From: Tieghemiomyces parasiticus
Taxonomy: Eukaryota > Kickxellomycota > Dimargaritomycetes > Dimargaritales > Dimargaritaceae
DNA: 50,032 nucleotides
Assembly: GCA_027575765.1 (NCBI GenBank)
Contig: JANBPT010000258.1
Coordinates: 1 to 50,032, forward strand
Reading direction: 5' to 3'
Under the pieces are notes generated by a model. It made no database searches. It saw only the letters and a program-made list of their open reading frames with translations, and had not been told where the DNA came from. This document shows positions 1-11,879 of the stretch, piece after piece (within the stretch, counting starts at the first letter, position 1; every line of letters begins with the position of its first letter). A program made the translations under genes and the position numbers.

Positions 1-1913
1 GCGTATCTCCATCTACACGGCCCTTTCCCTGTCGTTCCTGGCCACCGCCATGGCCGGTCCGGGCCCGGGGAATACTGGCGTCCCAGCTGTGACTTTGGAG
101 TCGCCTAGTGAAAACAGCGTGTCTGAGATGAGTGATGCTGATATGCGCAATATCATCCTCAACCTCCCACGCAACGAAGGCGATACAAATGGTGTCAGTT
201 TTCCTGGTAGTCGCGTGGTCAATTATGGCATTGGGCGATATTATAATTACGGGGTAAGCTAACCAAGAGGGCGGGACATGTGGCCTCCCAGCCAACGGGG
301 TCGTGCAGTACACTTTGGCTCCTAGGCCCAAAGTACTGCATTAGGAAGGTGGCGGGCAGTCTTAAATGCTCGACTAGTATCGACGTTCTGACTTGCCTGA
401 GACATTCGGAGAGTCAACTCTAGCAGACACGGCAGTTTTGGTCGCGGGATTACTAACCGGGCTCACAACCACTTTCTCCTTCTCTTGCTATCCCACGTGA
501 CAGGATGCACTGCCCCTTTCTTCATACACGGAGAAACTATTGAGCGAGACCGATGCCGCGCGTCTCGAATCACACAGAGAGACCGTTGAAGAGTATATTG
601 AATATATCCCCGAGGAGATTAGATTAGCTTCTCAAAACATGAAGAATGCTTGTGATCGATATGCCAAGTTGGTCAAATTTTCTGCTACCGCCAACCAGAA
701 CCAGGGTGAAAGCACGTCCGCTCAGAATGTGCAGACGTCAAGCGAGTCGGAAAAATATCGCCACGACGTCTATAGAGAGAAAGAATCTTGCGAATATTTC
801 AAGAACACAGTTGAAAATTTGACCGCTGAGCTCCAGCAGGCCGAGGCCGTGTTACAAGCGATTCTTACGACTTACGAGGCGCTGCCGGAGCATCTAGCCC
901 GGTTCCCTACTCAGTTGGCAGAACTGTTCCGACCGTTCGTTGAAGCCTGGCTACTTATCGAAGCTGAACTAATCACAATAGATCCAACGTCAATTCCCGG
1001 CAGTCGAATGGATTATCCAAGAAGCCAAAAGGACAAACGTCATCCTAGGTACAAACATGAGGAACGTTACAACGCCGATTTTATGTACTGGGGTTATCTC
1101 ACCGGTTTCGGCAATCATATCCGCAGATTCCTCAACAAAAAGGGGTTGAGCCTGACTTATGCCACCTTGTCCCCGCGTACTATGAACGAAGTAGATAATA
1201 GCCGGGAGTCCCTCGTGCAAGGGCTTGCGAAACTGCGTCCTGGCACCACTGCCTCATTGAGCGTACAGGCAATTCCGCCCCCAACCGTTGTGCCCAAGGA
1301 CCTCATCGGGACACCCTACTCAAACATCTACAAGCTGAGCACTAAACTTAACGACGACGAACTCGGTTTGCTTTTGCGACGTTTCCTGGATAAGCCACGC
1401 AGGAACGAGATTATCGCAAAGTATGTAAGCGACGAGGGCAAACTCTTCGACCTGACGAATCCAGAGTATCTCATGGGACCTCGTTTTAACAAAGACTCCC
1501 CGTTTTGGGCAAGGGACCTGACTGTGGCACTCGTCACTTTACGCTTTTTCCGTGATCGTACCGCCATCAACCCGAAGTCGGAACTTTACAAAACCTTGGA
1601 TAATAAGAATCTCGTGCCATGGCCTGTCCAGGCGCATATCTGGGCCATTGGAACGGAGCTAGGCGTTCCCGGGGTCAAACAATTTCTGCCCATCGGTAGT
1701 GGCAATATACACGCAATAATCTCGGACTGCGTGAGGGAGCGGAACTGGCAGCATGCGATGGAGGCGTTAAAACAACCCGAATATGAAAAACTTCGGACGC
1801 ATGAGGACTATAAACCTATGCCGTGCCTGGAATACTTCTACACCGCCTCGCCCATCCGTCTGGGCCCTAACCAGTCCCTCATTGTCCAGACGGTCCGTAT
1901 TGAAAAAAAATAA
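1..1913 (+). CDS. Secreted F-box-like family protein, gene A (5' end cut by window edge, two exons)
   Basis: Exon 1 runs from the window edge to 253 and exon 2 is 504-1913; intron 254-503 (GTAAGC...ACAG) is phase 0. Base 1 is the G of the start ATG: with the two missing bases the protein starts MRISIY, as in the intact copy at 23974. The product is about 554 aa. Residues 1-19 form a clear signal peptide (hydrophobic core, ATAMA then GPGPG at the cleavage region). Residues ~45-80 look like a degenerate F-box (MRNIILNLP, then VSFPGSR). Residues ~95-220 are charged and coiled-coil-like. Residues ~226-554 are nearly identical to the gene at 22063-23974. No known catalytic motif was recognised. 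F-box proteins normally bind Skp1 inside the cell, so a signal peptide on such a domain is odd; a secreted effector is one reading. The exon structure is well supported; the function is inference. Confidence 0.7.
254..503 (+). other. Phase-0 intron of gene A
   Basis: Donor GTAAGC follows codon 85 (GGG) and acceptor ACAG precedes GAT at 504. Splicing joins the signal-peptide exon in frame to the long exon. The paralogues at 6564 and 23974 have a phase-0 intron at the same place (codons 75 and 85). Confidence 0.7.
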
Positions 1914-2260
1914 GGAGGATCAGGTCAAGGAAACCACTGTCTAGCACGCCATTCCACTGACTCACCGGAGTAGCCGAACTACGAATAAAATATCTCTTTT
2001 ATTTTGTTTCATCTTCAAGTACGTTAGATGTATTACCTGGGAGTCGGGGTCTATTGAAGCTAGTTAGTGCAGGCGGAGAAGTGCGGATTGGACGGATGCT
2101 CTACCCTGGGGGAGGGGAATATCGTCTAGGCTTATATACCCGATGGCTCAGGTCTGTGTAGGAGGTGGATGTGGCCGCAGGAGTACGGTTGGGAAAGAGG
2201 ACGTGCGTACGCAGAGTGGCTGCAAGTCGGAAGCAGCCTACATGGAGAGGCAGAGGGTAG
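923..2260 (+). repeat. Long inverted near-identical repeat, copy 1 (partner 21716-23056)
   Basis: About 1.34 kb covers the last ~328 codons of gene A, its stop and ~345 bp of 3' flank. It matches the reverse complement of 21716-23056 almost base for base. Over the coding part I count ten amino-acid changes and one single-codon indel (NKDS versus NKEDS). Homology starts and ends abruptly at both edges. Confidence 0.9.
1984..1989 (+). terminator. Poly(A) signal AATAAA of gene A
   Basis: AATAAA lies 71 bases after the stop codon, in AATAAAATATCTCTTTTATT, which also reads as a poly(A) signal on the opposite strand. The copy downstream of gene B keeps the same near-palindrome. Confidence 0.5.
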
Positions 2261-5200
2261 GTCGATAGGTGATGCTGAAGCGAACGATAGGGAGTGTAAC
2301 GAGGGGAGCGTAGAGCATTAAAAGACCTGCTCCAAGGTGCATGGCCAGTGCATCGAAGTCGAGTAGTCATCAGGGTGGTTTGGGACACCACATGTGCATT
2401 GTATATTTTTATTGTTGTGTAGACTCTGCGGCAGTGGACGAGAGAATCGGTGGTAGACTGGAGACACGTGTATGCATTGGTTGTAATGAGGATGCGTTGC
2501 TAGTACTGACAGTGGGGCACCTTATAGGTGGCCATAGGACTTGCAGTGCCTGAGGGCCCTGTCGGTCTGGCATCTGCACACGTGTGGCGCAAGGGCGACG
2601 GCTGACGGCGGCCGCTGGCAGCCGTTGGCAGGGACAGCGTAGTAAGGTGTCCACTAGCGGGCCTAGAGCAGGGCCGTCATTGGTCAGGGGTTGGCCCCTG
2701 GTAGGGCACGGCAAGCTCGCGATGCGGCTGAATAGGGAGTACAGTCTACACCTGATTATTGCCAAGGGCTGTCATTACCACTGGCTTGTTCTAGTTGAGG
2801 CTGTAGTCAAACGCTGCGGCTTGACGTCTCTTGCTGATCTTTTGGAAGGGAGAGGTCGGACATGGTGCAGCCCCTAACCGCCGGTTGCAGTGACCCCACG
2901 CGCATTTAGCGAGTGGTATCGGCAGGTCTCTATTTGCTGCTCTTTATTTCCATAGACCATACGGCCAAGTGGGCCAGTGTTCAGTTTTTAGCTGGCAAAG
3001 GCCCTACTACGCCAGATCTTGCTCGAATTAACGACGTATAGGCCTGCTTTTATGATGGTGGTGCCGCTGTAGACATCCCGACTAGCACGGCTGAGGTATG
3101 CATGAACTCGCGATGTAAAGTTAATGGGCTGCATAGGTTTCGACGTTTAGTGGCGGTTGCAATTGAGACGATGACTGGCTTTTAATTAAGGGGCGACCGT
3201 GGGGTAGTTCATTCTTGAACAACGCCAGTATTATTGGGCTACCAACGAACAGCGGCCACCCCCAGACAGTCAGTCCTGGCAAGGTTGGAACAGCCGTGGC
3301 GAGCTCTCCGGCGGCCGACGCTACCACCATGCCCAGCCATGGTTCCAATGAAAACCTAAGGACGGACCATTCAACGGTGGCCACAACCACCAGTAATCCA
3401 GAGATACCGTGGAACCTATAGCGACTACAGCCCGACCCCCGGGGTAAGAAAATGATGAATACAACTAACCTACCAGTCCTTACAGATTCCGACCACGCTA
3501 GCAACCCCTCTCGGCACCCCCGGTACGCCCACTTGAGCAAGGCCCTCCCTCTCTACTCGGTAGGTCACAATCCGCTCCATGGATGATTGGCGGTGTATTG
3601 TGCGCGCCACCGGACAATCTATGCTGGGCGCAACGCAGCACGCACAAACACCGCGCTGGGATGCAAAACCCATCCGGGACCAAAGATACATTTCCAACCT
3701 GTTAACGCGTATCGACTCCCAGTGTGTATTTAACCCCATTATCTGCTGTACCCATCGAAGGATGGCAGGCAATGAGTCATCCTTGCGCATCTCCATTCTT
3801 TTATAATCAATCGTGATTTCTATTCCCCTTTCGGCTGTTGTCTTTTGGAACTCCGCCCCCTGACCCACAGTGGTAGCCTAGAAGTACCTGGTGGCAGCCA
3901 CTTAGTCACCTTGGGTCGAAACACCATTGCCATCGCCACTGCCTAGCTGCACGATGGTAAGCCTCAATCTCATCACTGCCACCATACCACTACAATCTAC
4001 TCACCTTATTACCCCTGCATTGAGCTACACCTAGTTGCCAGCCTTGCAGTCCCTATTTATTCTACCCTTAGCTGAGCCTTTTCCGACTTGCACCCAAGAC
4101 GAATACTAACCAGTACCAGCCCTCATCATGACTCATACCGCAAGTCTCAACCGGCTATATAAGTCGGAGGAAAGGGTAAAAGATAGATGACCATTGGATA
4201 TGGTTTTTATTGATACTCGGGCACCAATTGCGAGATGTATAATAGATACCAAGTTAGCAATTTTACCCCCGTCTATCTGCAAGATGGACTTGGTGTCCTT
4301 CGGATGATAAATGTCCGCTTGATACAAAGGGCTTCGGCTAATTAGCTGTGCGGTCATTGGTGCCTGAAACGTCTTCGAGGCGGGCGCCTTTGTGTAGCGT
4401 ATTTGTGGTGGCGGTGGTGAGTTCCGTAGCACCCACCGGCAGATCTTTATTCCGCAACACTCTGTACTATACAGCCTTTGGACTAATGTCGTTCATACCA
4501 TTTATCCGCGTACCGAAAGATGGTCAATGTACGGAGCTTAGCGGTGCCTTACCACTCACATAAAGTGGTCCCTACTTGCGTAGTATCAACTGCCCTCAAA
4601 TCACCTCAACTCGACGAATACTGTGGTAGTCGAGACCCCCAGGGGGTGGTTTATTGCGATTCGTTGCAAGATAGAGAAAAGTAAAGGGTAAAGATTATTG
4701 GGCGTGGAGGTTTCGTCAGCTTATATAGTCGGGATGTCTGAAGTCGAGTCTCTTAGTTAGTCAGTTGGTTCGTGAGTCCTTGGTGCTGACCAATGGCTGA
4801 TGTCAGGGGGAAGGTTGCAAGACCTGTACGGCGTTACGGTGGCTTGCCAGGCTCTGCAGTCTGTCGGGTCTTGGGTGCCGAGAAATACGCCGTCTGAAGA
4901 TAACGCGCTGATGTTGGACTAATCGGCAGGGTGAGGCGGAGAGACTGACGATAGCAGTGCGGGTTAATCTCTTACAGAGTTACTGTCGAAGCTCTAACGG
5001 TAGGCGGCCGTACTATGCCCAAGACCCCATCTACACGGCTGTATAATTTGTGCTGCCCAATATGGTACCGTTAGAGAGATGTACAGTTATTCGATTACTT
5101 TGAGAGACTAAATACGCACAGCCATTAAACCCTCAGAAAGAAAGGACGGCTAAGGTAAATAAAAAATAGTCGGAATGGTCACACATATCCCTACAACTCA

Positions 5201-6386
5201 AAGTGACCCGTCCGGGAGGAGTCCTTCTATGAAGGCGGGTCTCTCGTAGTCGCTGTACAACCCTAACTACTCGACTATACATTTCACGCCGCCCATTAAT
5301 ATGCCATCGGTGAGACGTTAAGTTGTTCGATTGTTTCCGTCGAATAGATGCACAGAAACACACAAACCCTCGGCGGCAACGGACAGCTGAAGAAGAAATA
5401 GTTGGGCTGGACAAGCCTATCACCTATAAGCCAAAAGAGCCCGACCCGGCAGTTTCCTTCCCGCAGGAGCCATGCAGCCCTATCATCTCGCTGGTGTACC
5501 CCACTTTATCCACTATGGCACCGTTAGAGATATAAAGGCGACCCAACCAATTCGATCACATTTAGATTGGTTATTAGACACTCGGGTACCGACCAAGACA
5601 GACCCAATTAAGGTTGGTCACCTTTTACTCAAACTGCAGCTGTCCTTTCTCACCGAGGGCTTTGTGATTTTCTGCATGCTATCATCGTAAACATAAATTA
5701 TTAGTTGGCCCAAAGATAGGGCGGAGAAGGTTGCTGCAGCGGGTGGTAAAGTGCTACCAAAATATTGAACGATACAAGGAGGGGCATAGAGGAATGCATG
5801 GAGGAACCCAGAGAGGCCAGCTGGGTCCGAAACAGCCAATGGATTTTGGCTTTAGGGAGGTTTTAGATAGAAACGAAGGGAGGCGTAAAAGGGACCACAA
5901 GCGAGGGCGGCGAGCGAAGCAACAGGGGAAAGAATGGCCAAGGGGCCAAGGACGAAGGGCCAAAAGGGATAACGAATAGGCGAAAAGTGATAGGGAACAC
6001 AGGGCCCTAGATTAGTCGTGGACATTGGATCTAAAATTTACCTTGGTATGATTAGTCGAAGTCGATTCCTTTTACCATTTGTACGCTGCAAACAGACAAA
6101 TGCGGTGGGCGCATTAGACTTCCGGGATGATTTTTTTTTTTTGGGGGGGGACTTAACATATGGATCCCTATAGGCCGAAAGGACCGATCTCAGCGGTTCC
6201 CGTAGCCAAGGGCAGGCCGCTTACAGTTCCGGTACGACATCAAGCTCGACAAGGTATACCGGAAACGTCGGATAGTTTTTTTTAGTGTACAGAGCCTGAG
6301 GGATAGGGTTGCGCCTGCCTTGCCGTTGTTGACGAGGGAGCAGGTAAGGGAAGCATAAAGGATGCCGACACTCCATTTTGGACACA
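2261..6386. other. Gene-poor intergenic region
   Basis: About 4.1 kb with only short ORFs (at most ~140 codons, many without an ATG start) and no recognisable protein, RNA gene or repeat partner. There is a T11-G8 homopolymer pair near 6128-6149 and purine-rich sequence at 5770-5990 that creates a low-complexity Arg/Lys/Gly ORF I do not regard as a gene. Confidence 0.6.
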
Positions 6387-6393
6387 TATATAG
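6387..6393 (+). promoter_or_regulatory. TATA box of gene C
   Basis: TATATAG lies 177 bp upstream of the ATG at 6564, a spacing close to that seen for several other genes here. Confidence 0.45.
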
Positions 6394-6563
6394 ATGGCAG
6401 CTCAGCCCACTGCCGTTGCTGTTCACCATCCTTCACCTGCTTCCTCTCCAACTCGCCTGCCTATCCCAGTGGCCCCGCCGTCTTCCATTTGTCCGGGGTT
6501 TTATCCCATACGCCAACCAGGCCTGTTGCTTCCCAGCCACAGTACCTCCCTTCGACGGCCATC

Positions 6564-8273
6564 ATGCGTGTCCTTATCGTTGGCACTCTAGTTGCGGGAC
6601 TTACGTACGGCATGGCTACGTCCGAAAGGCCATCCCCTCCTCTAGAGAGACTTCCCGTAGAGCTAAATCACTGTACTGCTTCCTACTTAAAGTTGGACGA
6701 TGTGGTCGAGTTAAGGGCGGCCAGCCACGCCATGAGAAAGAACTTTGGCGATGTGAAGATGATATGCAACTTACGTGCCCATAAAAAGGTAAGTACTCGA
6801 GCTATATCTCCAAAGGGCTTAGTGTAGGCATCACCATTACCAGCGCCAGAGCCTATTGACCTTGGGAAGCAGGTTATAGCTAAGGCTTTATGGGGCTAGT
6901 TGGGCGGCTCAACACCAGCGGTCAATGCTCTCTCCTTCTGATAGCCAGAGGATGCACAGATTCGTTACAATTTAAAGCTAACGGCATTGCTTCACCACGC
7001 AACGATTGTCCACATGTAATTAAATTGGCCGTGGCAGGCGGCTCTCAACCTTCGTGATGCCGTCAATGTGTTCATAGGGCCTCCCAACGCCAATGTACCC
7101 CTCAACGAACCGGCTCTTAACCAGGTTACCTCTCTACTCATGCCAAAGTTAATCCCGGTTTTTAGTACCCTGGCTTACTTTTTGCTGGTGAAATATTATC
7201 TCGGCTCTATTTTTCTAATCACGCCCCAAGGCAACGCTTACCGCTGGAGCAAACTCGGCAGTTGCTACCTTAACATATGGACCGAGCCGGACGCCGATGA
7301 CGTGGTGATTATTCAACCGGGCGACATCGAGGTTTATGTGCAGAACATCAGTCGTATTTATAGATTAACAAATGAACAGCTAGAAAATGGTTGTCTCCAC
7401 AACGTTTTTCGTGCTGTGGATGAGGCCAGGCCGGACCTTAAGGCCATCAGCGACGCAATCACCTTGGTCTCACTTGAGAAGGCGCAACGGCCTATGGAAG
7501 TGGTCGACGATTCCACTTTCCTTCCCTTCGCCCTGGCCCACGGCTATCACCGCACCCTCTTTGATATCACTCGCGTACTTTTGAATGGTGATTTCCAGCA
7601 AAGCCTACGCACTACATTCGCCCCAGGAGACATTATGCCACCCTCTTTCTCACGCATTCTGGACGTAAGCTTGCCCTGTATCCCAAGGATTTTCGGTCGG
7701 AACCCAGAGTCGCCTCTCATACTAATCCCCCTTGATTATATGGTCAACGATATGGTCATACATTTTGCGGGCATCGTGGTCGCTACCCTTGCTGCTCAGG
7801 GCAAAGTTGACGAAACCCTGGCTTATCTCAAGGACCTCGAAGAGTTCGTTAAGCTTAAAAAGACGAATATGCCTGCCAGCGACAGCACGTATGACTGGGT
7901 CGACTCACTGAGAGCCCTCCCCTTCATTGCAAGTGCCCAGTGTGGACAGGAAGCGGCCATGCACGAGTTCGGCCCCCGGATGGCGACGCAGTATATCTTA
8001 ATGACCAAGCATGCAGGTTTCTATGGCTGGGATCGTGCCAAGAAAGCTCTTGAGGACTTCAAGAACTACTCGGGCCCACCGCCTAACGACGTTATTTATG
8101 TTGATAATGATATTCCAGAAGAGTATCATCCTAGTAACGACCCTTTACCCTGGTATCTCAGACAGAAGGATACTGTCTTGTCAGGTATGGTATACATCGT
8201 AAACCCTATGATCTCGTGTACCAACGACGGAGAGCTGTCGTTCGTGACATTAAAATCGCCCGACATGGCCTAA
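6564..8273 (+). CDS. Secreted F-box-like family protein, gene C (two exons)
   Basis: Exon 1 is 6564-6788 (75 codons) and exon 2 is 7038-8273, joined across a phase-0 GTAAGT...GCAG intron, giving about 486 aa. Residues 1-19 are a signal peptide (MRVLIVGTLVAGLTYGMAT). Residues ~27-62 fit an F-box pattern better than in the paralogues: LERLPVEL, then YLKLDDVVELRAASHAMR. Exon 2 begins with NLRDAVN, like the LDAVN that ends exon 1 of gene B. A hydrophobic stretch sits near LAYFLLVKYYLGSIFLI. The C-terminal region has a W-x-x-A-x-x-AL element (GWDRAKKALEDF) that lines up with NWQHAMEAL of genes A and B. This supports one family with shared exon layout, but identity is low. No enzyme motif was seen. 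Codon use is mixed, unlike the GC-rich housekeeping genes. Confidence 0.7.
6789..7037 (+). other. Phase-0 intron of gene C
   Basis: A 249-nt intron, GTAAGT...GTGGCAG. Splicing joins HKK to AALNLRDAVN in frame. Size and phase match the 250-nt intron of gene A. Confidence 0.65.
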
Positions 8274-8699
8274 CCTGTTAGCGTATCACCATCATTCACG
8301 GCTCGACAGTACACCTTTATTTTTAGCAATCCGGCCCTTATGACCAATACTGACAACTTGTTTAGTTGTTGACCGTTTTCTATTATTAAATAACTAAGTG
8401 ATTTCCCACAGCAGTACCGAATTCACTGAAAACAGGCACTCCTGAATATGTGGTGATCGGTTCGTGCGGGGGGGTCGTATTCCACGTTGCAGGAATAAGA
8501 AAATAGATGCTTATGAGACATAGTTATATGACGGTGGGGCAGGCGGTAAAGAAAATGGGTAAGCAGAAGTGGAGGGGCGCAAGTAGCGAAAATGGGCAAG
8601 GGCTTTGGTTATTAGGGGTTTTCTGAATTGTTGTAGATAATAAAAAATATGGCGGATATCTTTAAAGGTGGGCACGGATAACGCTTTGCAGACGGAAAA
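8274..8699. other. 3' flank of gene C, AT-rich
   Basis: No gene was seen. A TATTATTAAATAA stretch near 8382 could serve 3'-end formation for gene C. Confidence 0.4.
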
Positions 8700-9470
8700 G
8701 GCAAAGATAGAAGGCGCACACGGGCGACGCCTCAAATAGTATGATAAACGACGATGAACATAATAGATCTGGCAACAGGGTTACGTTAATATTTCTTCAC
8801 GGTTCTTCATTGACAAGGAAATCGAGGTGCTCACGGGCGACGCTCCGATGTAAGTGCAGTAGACGGCATAGAAGTAATAAATCAGTTATGTTGTCAAAAC
8901 CTCGATAGGTACTTGATATTTATTGAACAATTACGGGTTATAGCTTATAAATCGGGAATGATACCCTTAAGGAGATCCCGTTTCCAGGTGGCAAGGTTAG
9001 TTAGCGAGTAAATAAATTTTTAGGAAAGATGTAGGGATAGGAGACCCCTTTTCTCTTTGAAAACATGTTTTGTAGAGATGTAGCAGTCAATACAGTGGCA
9101 TCAAAACCTGGTTGAAAGTAACCCGACGTTTGGACAAAACGGCAAAAGACAATTCGAAACAAGTGGTGGGAATTTCCGCCTTCATTATTTCACCACAATA
9201 ACAGGAGCTGTGGTTATTATGAAGGGGTTTAGGGTATGTGTGTTGAAAATAGCGGCGGAAAGTCGTGGTTCTTGTTGAATTTCTGCGGGGGATGGTAAAG
9301 GCGACAGTATTGCTGAAATTATAATAGATGATGGTTAGGCGGAGATAGTGAAGACGCGTTCAAAAAACGGTGCATCAAAAGGTAGGTAAGCAGGAGTTTT
9401 ATCGTAGAGGTGAAGACAAATTCGGATGGTGCATGAAGTTTATTCTCAGTTCGTTTAGGTGGCGGTTTTT
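8700..9470 (+). repeat. Diverged inverted repeat E1 (partner 26340-27150)
   Basis: Collinear blocks match the reverse complement of about 26340-27150. Examples are GGTGCTCACGGGCGACGCTC against GGTGCTCATGGGCAACGCTC, then GTTGTCAAAAC, GGGAATGAT, AAGGTTAGTTAG, TGGCATCAAA and GGGAATTTCC against AGAATTTCC, all in the same order. CACGGGCGACGC occurs twice (8719, 8832), 113 bp apart; the partner has the same duplication 115 bp apart, so it is ancestral to both copies. No open frame is conserved, so this is a non-coding element or a dead transposon fragment. Confidence 0.7.
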
Positions 9471-11247
9471 ATATCCGCAGAATGTCTTGCACAACAAATA
9501 AGTAAATTTTTTCTGAGAGTTGTAAAAGGATTTTGAGGGCGGAATGTCCTATAGTATCAGAGACGGGGCGTAACTTAAATTGAATGCAGGAAGTAGTGAT
9601 AATAATGGACGGTTGACTAAGAGTCGGGCAATAGACACACTTAGTCCAACAAGTTGGTGCGCAAATGGCCCCCTTGGCACTGGGTGAGGGTTTTGTGCCG
9701 CGCTTTTTCACCACAATAGTTGGGCCCCGTGAAACTCTATGTCTTATTCTCAGATACCAATATAAGGTCGTAGCGGTCTTATCTAATCGGGACGATCAGA
9801 CGTACCATGAAAGATTAGAACCTTTTTTGTTCTTCTTAACCGAACGCCTCCGCCAGCATTCATGTTTAACGGTTGGGTTAGAATAAAGTGGCGATGATAG
9901 GGAGGAAAACTAATCTGTATAATCGACACTCAAGGCGATGAATTGGGAATAGTGGAGGTTCGTAAAGCTGTTAGTCAACGGATGCGGTGAGTCGGGTCAT
10001 AGCCTCATCCTGTCATCCGCGAGCTATGGTCAATACGATGCCTGGGTATCGAAGGTAAGTTCGTACCGTGGGAAATAGGCAATGCTAGAATTGGGAAGCC
10101 TAGATGAGTTGTACGTTTTCTCATCGCATTTTACCAGATTCAGCTTTAGATCTCGACGTATCAGTCAGATTCTTTCTACGTCGCTATCTACTGAAGAGCG
10201 CCTGGGTTGAAGCTGAGGCCCATACACAATCATGTATTGTTTTCAACGAACCGGACCCAGTTCAGAGGTTCGATTGGTTCATTCGTAGCAGCAACTTCCA
10301 TTTTTTAAAATTGATGGTTTTTATGTTCAATATGGGAAGATGGTTAGGATGGCCGATATTTCGTCATTTGGGCAAAATTACCCCTGCAGTCCGGCGCCTG
10401 AAGCGTCAGAGATTTCCCTGACAGAAGGTTACGCCCAACAGAGACAATTGTCATCCCTCCCATCATCCGTAATGTCCGACAGAGCCTGATCATTAGCTGT
10501 CATTGGGCCAGATATTGTGGAGTGAAAAGAGAGGGCAATGCTATGTGTAAAGGTGGTACAGGTACGACTGCACATACGTAGCGGGCCATCTCTCCGCCCT
10601 TCACGTTCCGTTCCGGCCGCAGCTCCGATGACAGCAGCGTGCGTTCCTAGAGTGCAGCGCGTATTCCTCTCTCCCCTCCCCTCCGCCCTCACGTCGGCTC
10701 TTCCTAATCCCCACTTCCAGCTCACCCTCTCCCGTCTCGCGCCACTCGCGCACTATGGGCGATTTGTCGTCAACGTCGCACTAACGCGGTCATTGTCCGA
10801 TCCTGTCAATTGGACGAACCGCTGAATTTCTTAGCCACCCTTCACCTATCCGCGTTCAGGATTCACACAACCCTCCCCGTCCGCCCGCTTGATCTACTGG
10901 GCTAGATTTTTATTTGTACTGGTAAACTCTTTTGGCACGCCGTAGCTTGGAGCCATCGCTCTTAGCAATGCCCGTATCGCTTAAGATCCTCACCAGCCCT
11001 GTACGACTTGACCTTCCCCGCTCTGACACACTACGTCTACATGCCGGTAGGGGGTAATGAACATGGTTTCGAGTTAGACTGGTCTGGGGAGAGGAGGGAG
11101 GTGTGAAGCCCTTTTTCCCGCCACCTCTGGACTCGGACAGAGATACGGCGTACAGGGTAGTACGCTTGGTTTAGTCCCAGTTAATAGCAGCCTCCGGCCT
11201 TTTACGGTAACCTCGATTCACGTCAACCGACACTACCCGCCATGCCC
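9471..11247. other. Intergenic region with one doubtful ORF
   Basis: It holds an ATG-started 105-codon ORF at 10104-10421 (Phe/Arg rich, LKLMVFMFNMGRWLGWP segment) that resembles nothing I know and may be chance. From ~10550 to 11250 the sequence becomes pyrimidine-rich and leads into the MAPEG promoter. Confidence 0.5.
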
Positions 11248-11254
11248 TATATAA
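11248..11254 (+). promoter_or_regulatory. TATA box of MAPEG gene 1
   Basis: TATATAA lies 221 bp upstream of the ATG at 11469, followed by a pyrimidine-rich leader similar in arrangement to that of the paralogue at 16345. Confidence 0.5.
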
Positions 11255-11468
11255 TGGACCGCGCAGCCGCCCCGCCTCTCTACTTAGCTATCCTCTCATT
11301 CCCATTATCCTCCCTTCAGACTGCTTACCTCCATACTTAACCACCCCACATCATTTGTCTACCCTATCCCGATCCTCTAGCCTACCTTACTTACTAGCTA
11401 CCCTACGTTCCATCCTCCTCCTCTCCCCACCACCACCATTATCATCACCACCACTAGTTGAACTCACC

Positions 11469-11879
11469 ATGTTTTCTAGCGAACACGATAAGATTCAGTT
11501 TGGCTGTCTCTTCGCCACCTTTTTAGTGTGGACGTTGACCATCATTCCATTGTACGTGTCACGTCGGGCGGCCGACGGGGGGTTTAACCACCACACGCCG
11601 CGCATGCAATACAACTCGCTCACCGCCTCGGGCCTACGGATCCTGGGCGCTCATGTCAACACCATGGAAGCCTTTACTCTGTTCGCCGTGGGTGTGTTCG
11701 TTAACCGCGCCGGCGCTGGGAGTGTCGTCGTGGCCGACGCCGTGTCCATCGTCTTCGTAGTCTCCCGGGTCATTTACGTACTGACCTACATGCTCAATTT
11801 GTACCTCATCCGCACCGTCATCTGGTTCATCGGGTTCGTTGCCACGTTCACTCTCTACGTGCTGCCCTTCTGCACCTAA
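11469..11879 (+). CDS. MAPEG-family membrane protein 1
   Basis: A 136-aa protein of the MAPEG superfamily (microsomal glutathione S-transferase-like membrane enzymes). There are four predicted helices: ~10-32, ~66-87 (EAFTLFAVGVFVNR), ~91-112 and ~115-134. The family signature around AHVNTMEAFTLF corresponds to the R/H-x-N-x-x-E element that helps bind glutathione in MAPEG enzymes. ATG 11469 is chosen because it aligns exactly with the paralogue (KIQFGC near residue 10) and has a CACC Kozak context; the frame stays open further upstream only in leader sequence. It probably sits in the ER or outer mitochondrial membrane and conjugates or reduces lipophilic electrophiles; the substrate is unknown. 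It shares about half its residues with the gene at 16345, so the two arose by duplication. Confidence 0.85.
   Translation: MFSSEHDKIQFGCLFATFLVWTLTIIPLYVSRRAADGGFNHHTPRMQYNSLTASGLRILGAHVNTMEAFTLFAVGVFVNRAGAGSVVVADAVSIVFVVSRVIYVLTYMLNLYLIRTVIWFIGFVATFTLYVLPFCT

Noticed and set aside
2101..2391. ORFs at 2101-2391 (minus) and 21681-21875 (plus) that encode similar peptides
   Set aside because: They resemble each other only because they lie in the duplicated 3' flank of genes A and B; no start, promoter or coding pattern.
5731..5979. Arg/Lys/Gly-rich 82-codon ORF
   Set aside because: Product of a purine-rich tract; the opposite strand is equally open.
10104..10421. 105-codon ATG ORF
   Set aside because: No homology, signal peptide, TATA box at the usual distance or repeat partner; could be chance in AT-rich DNA.
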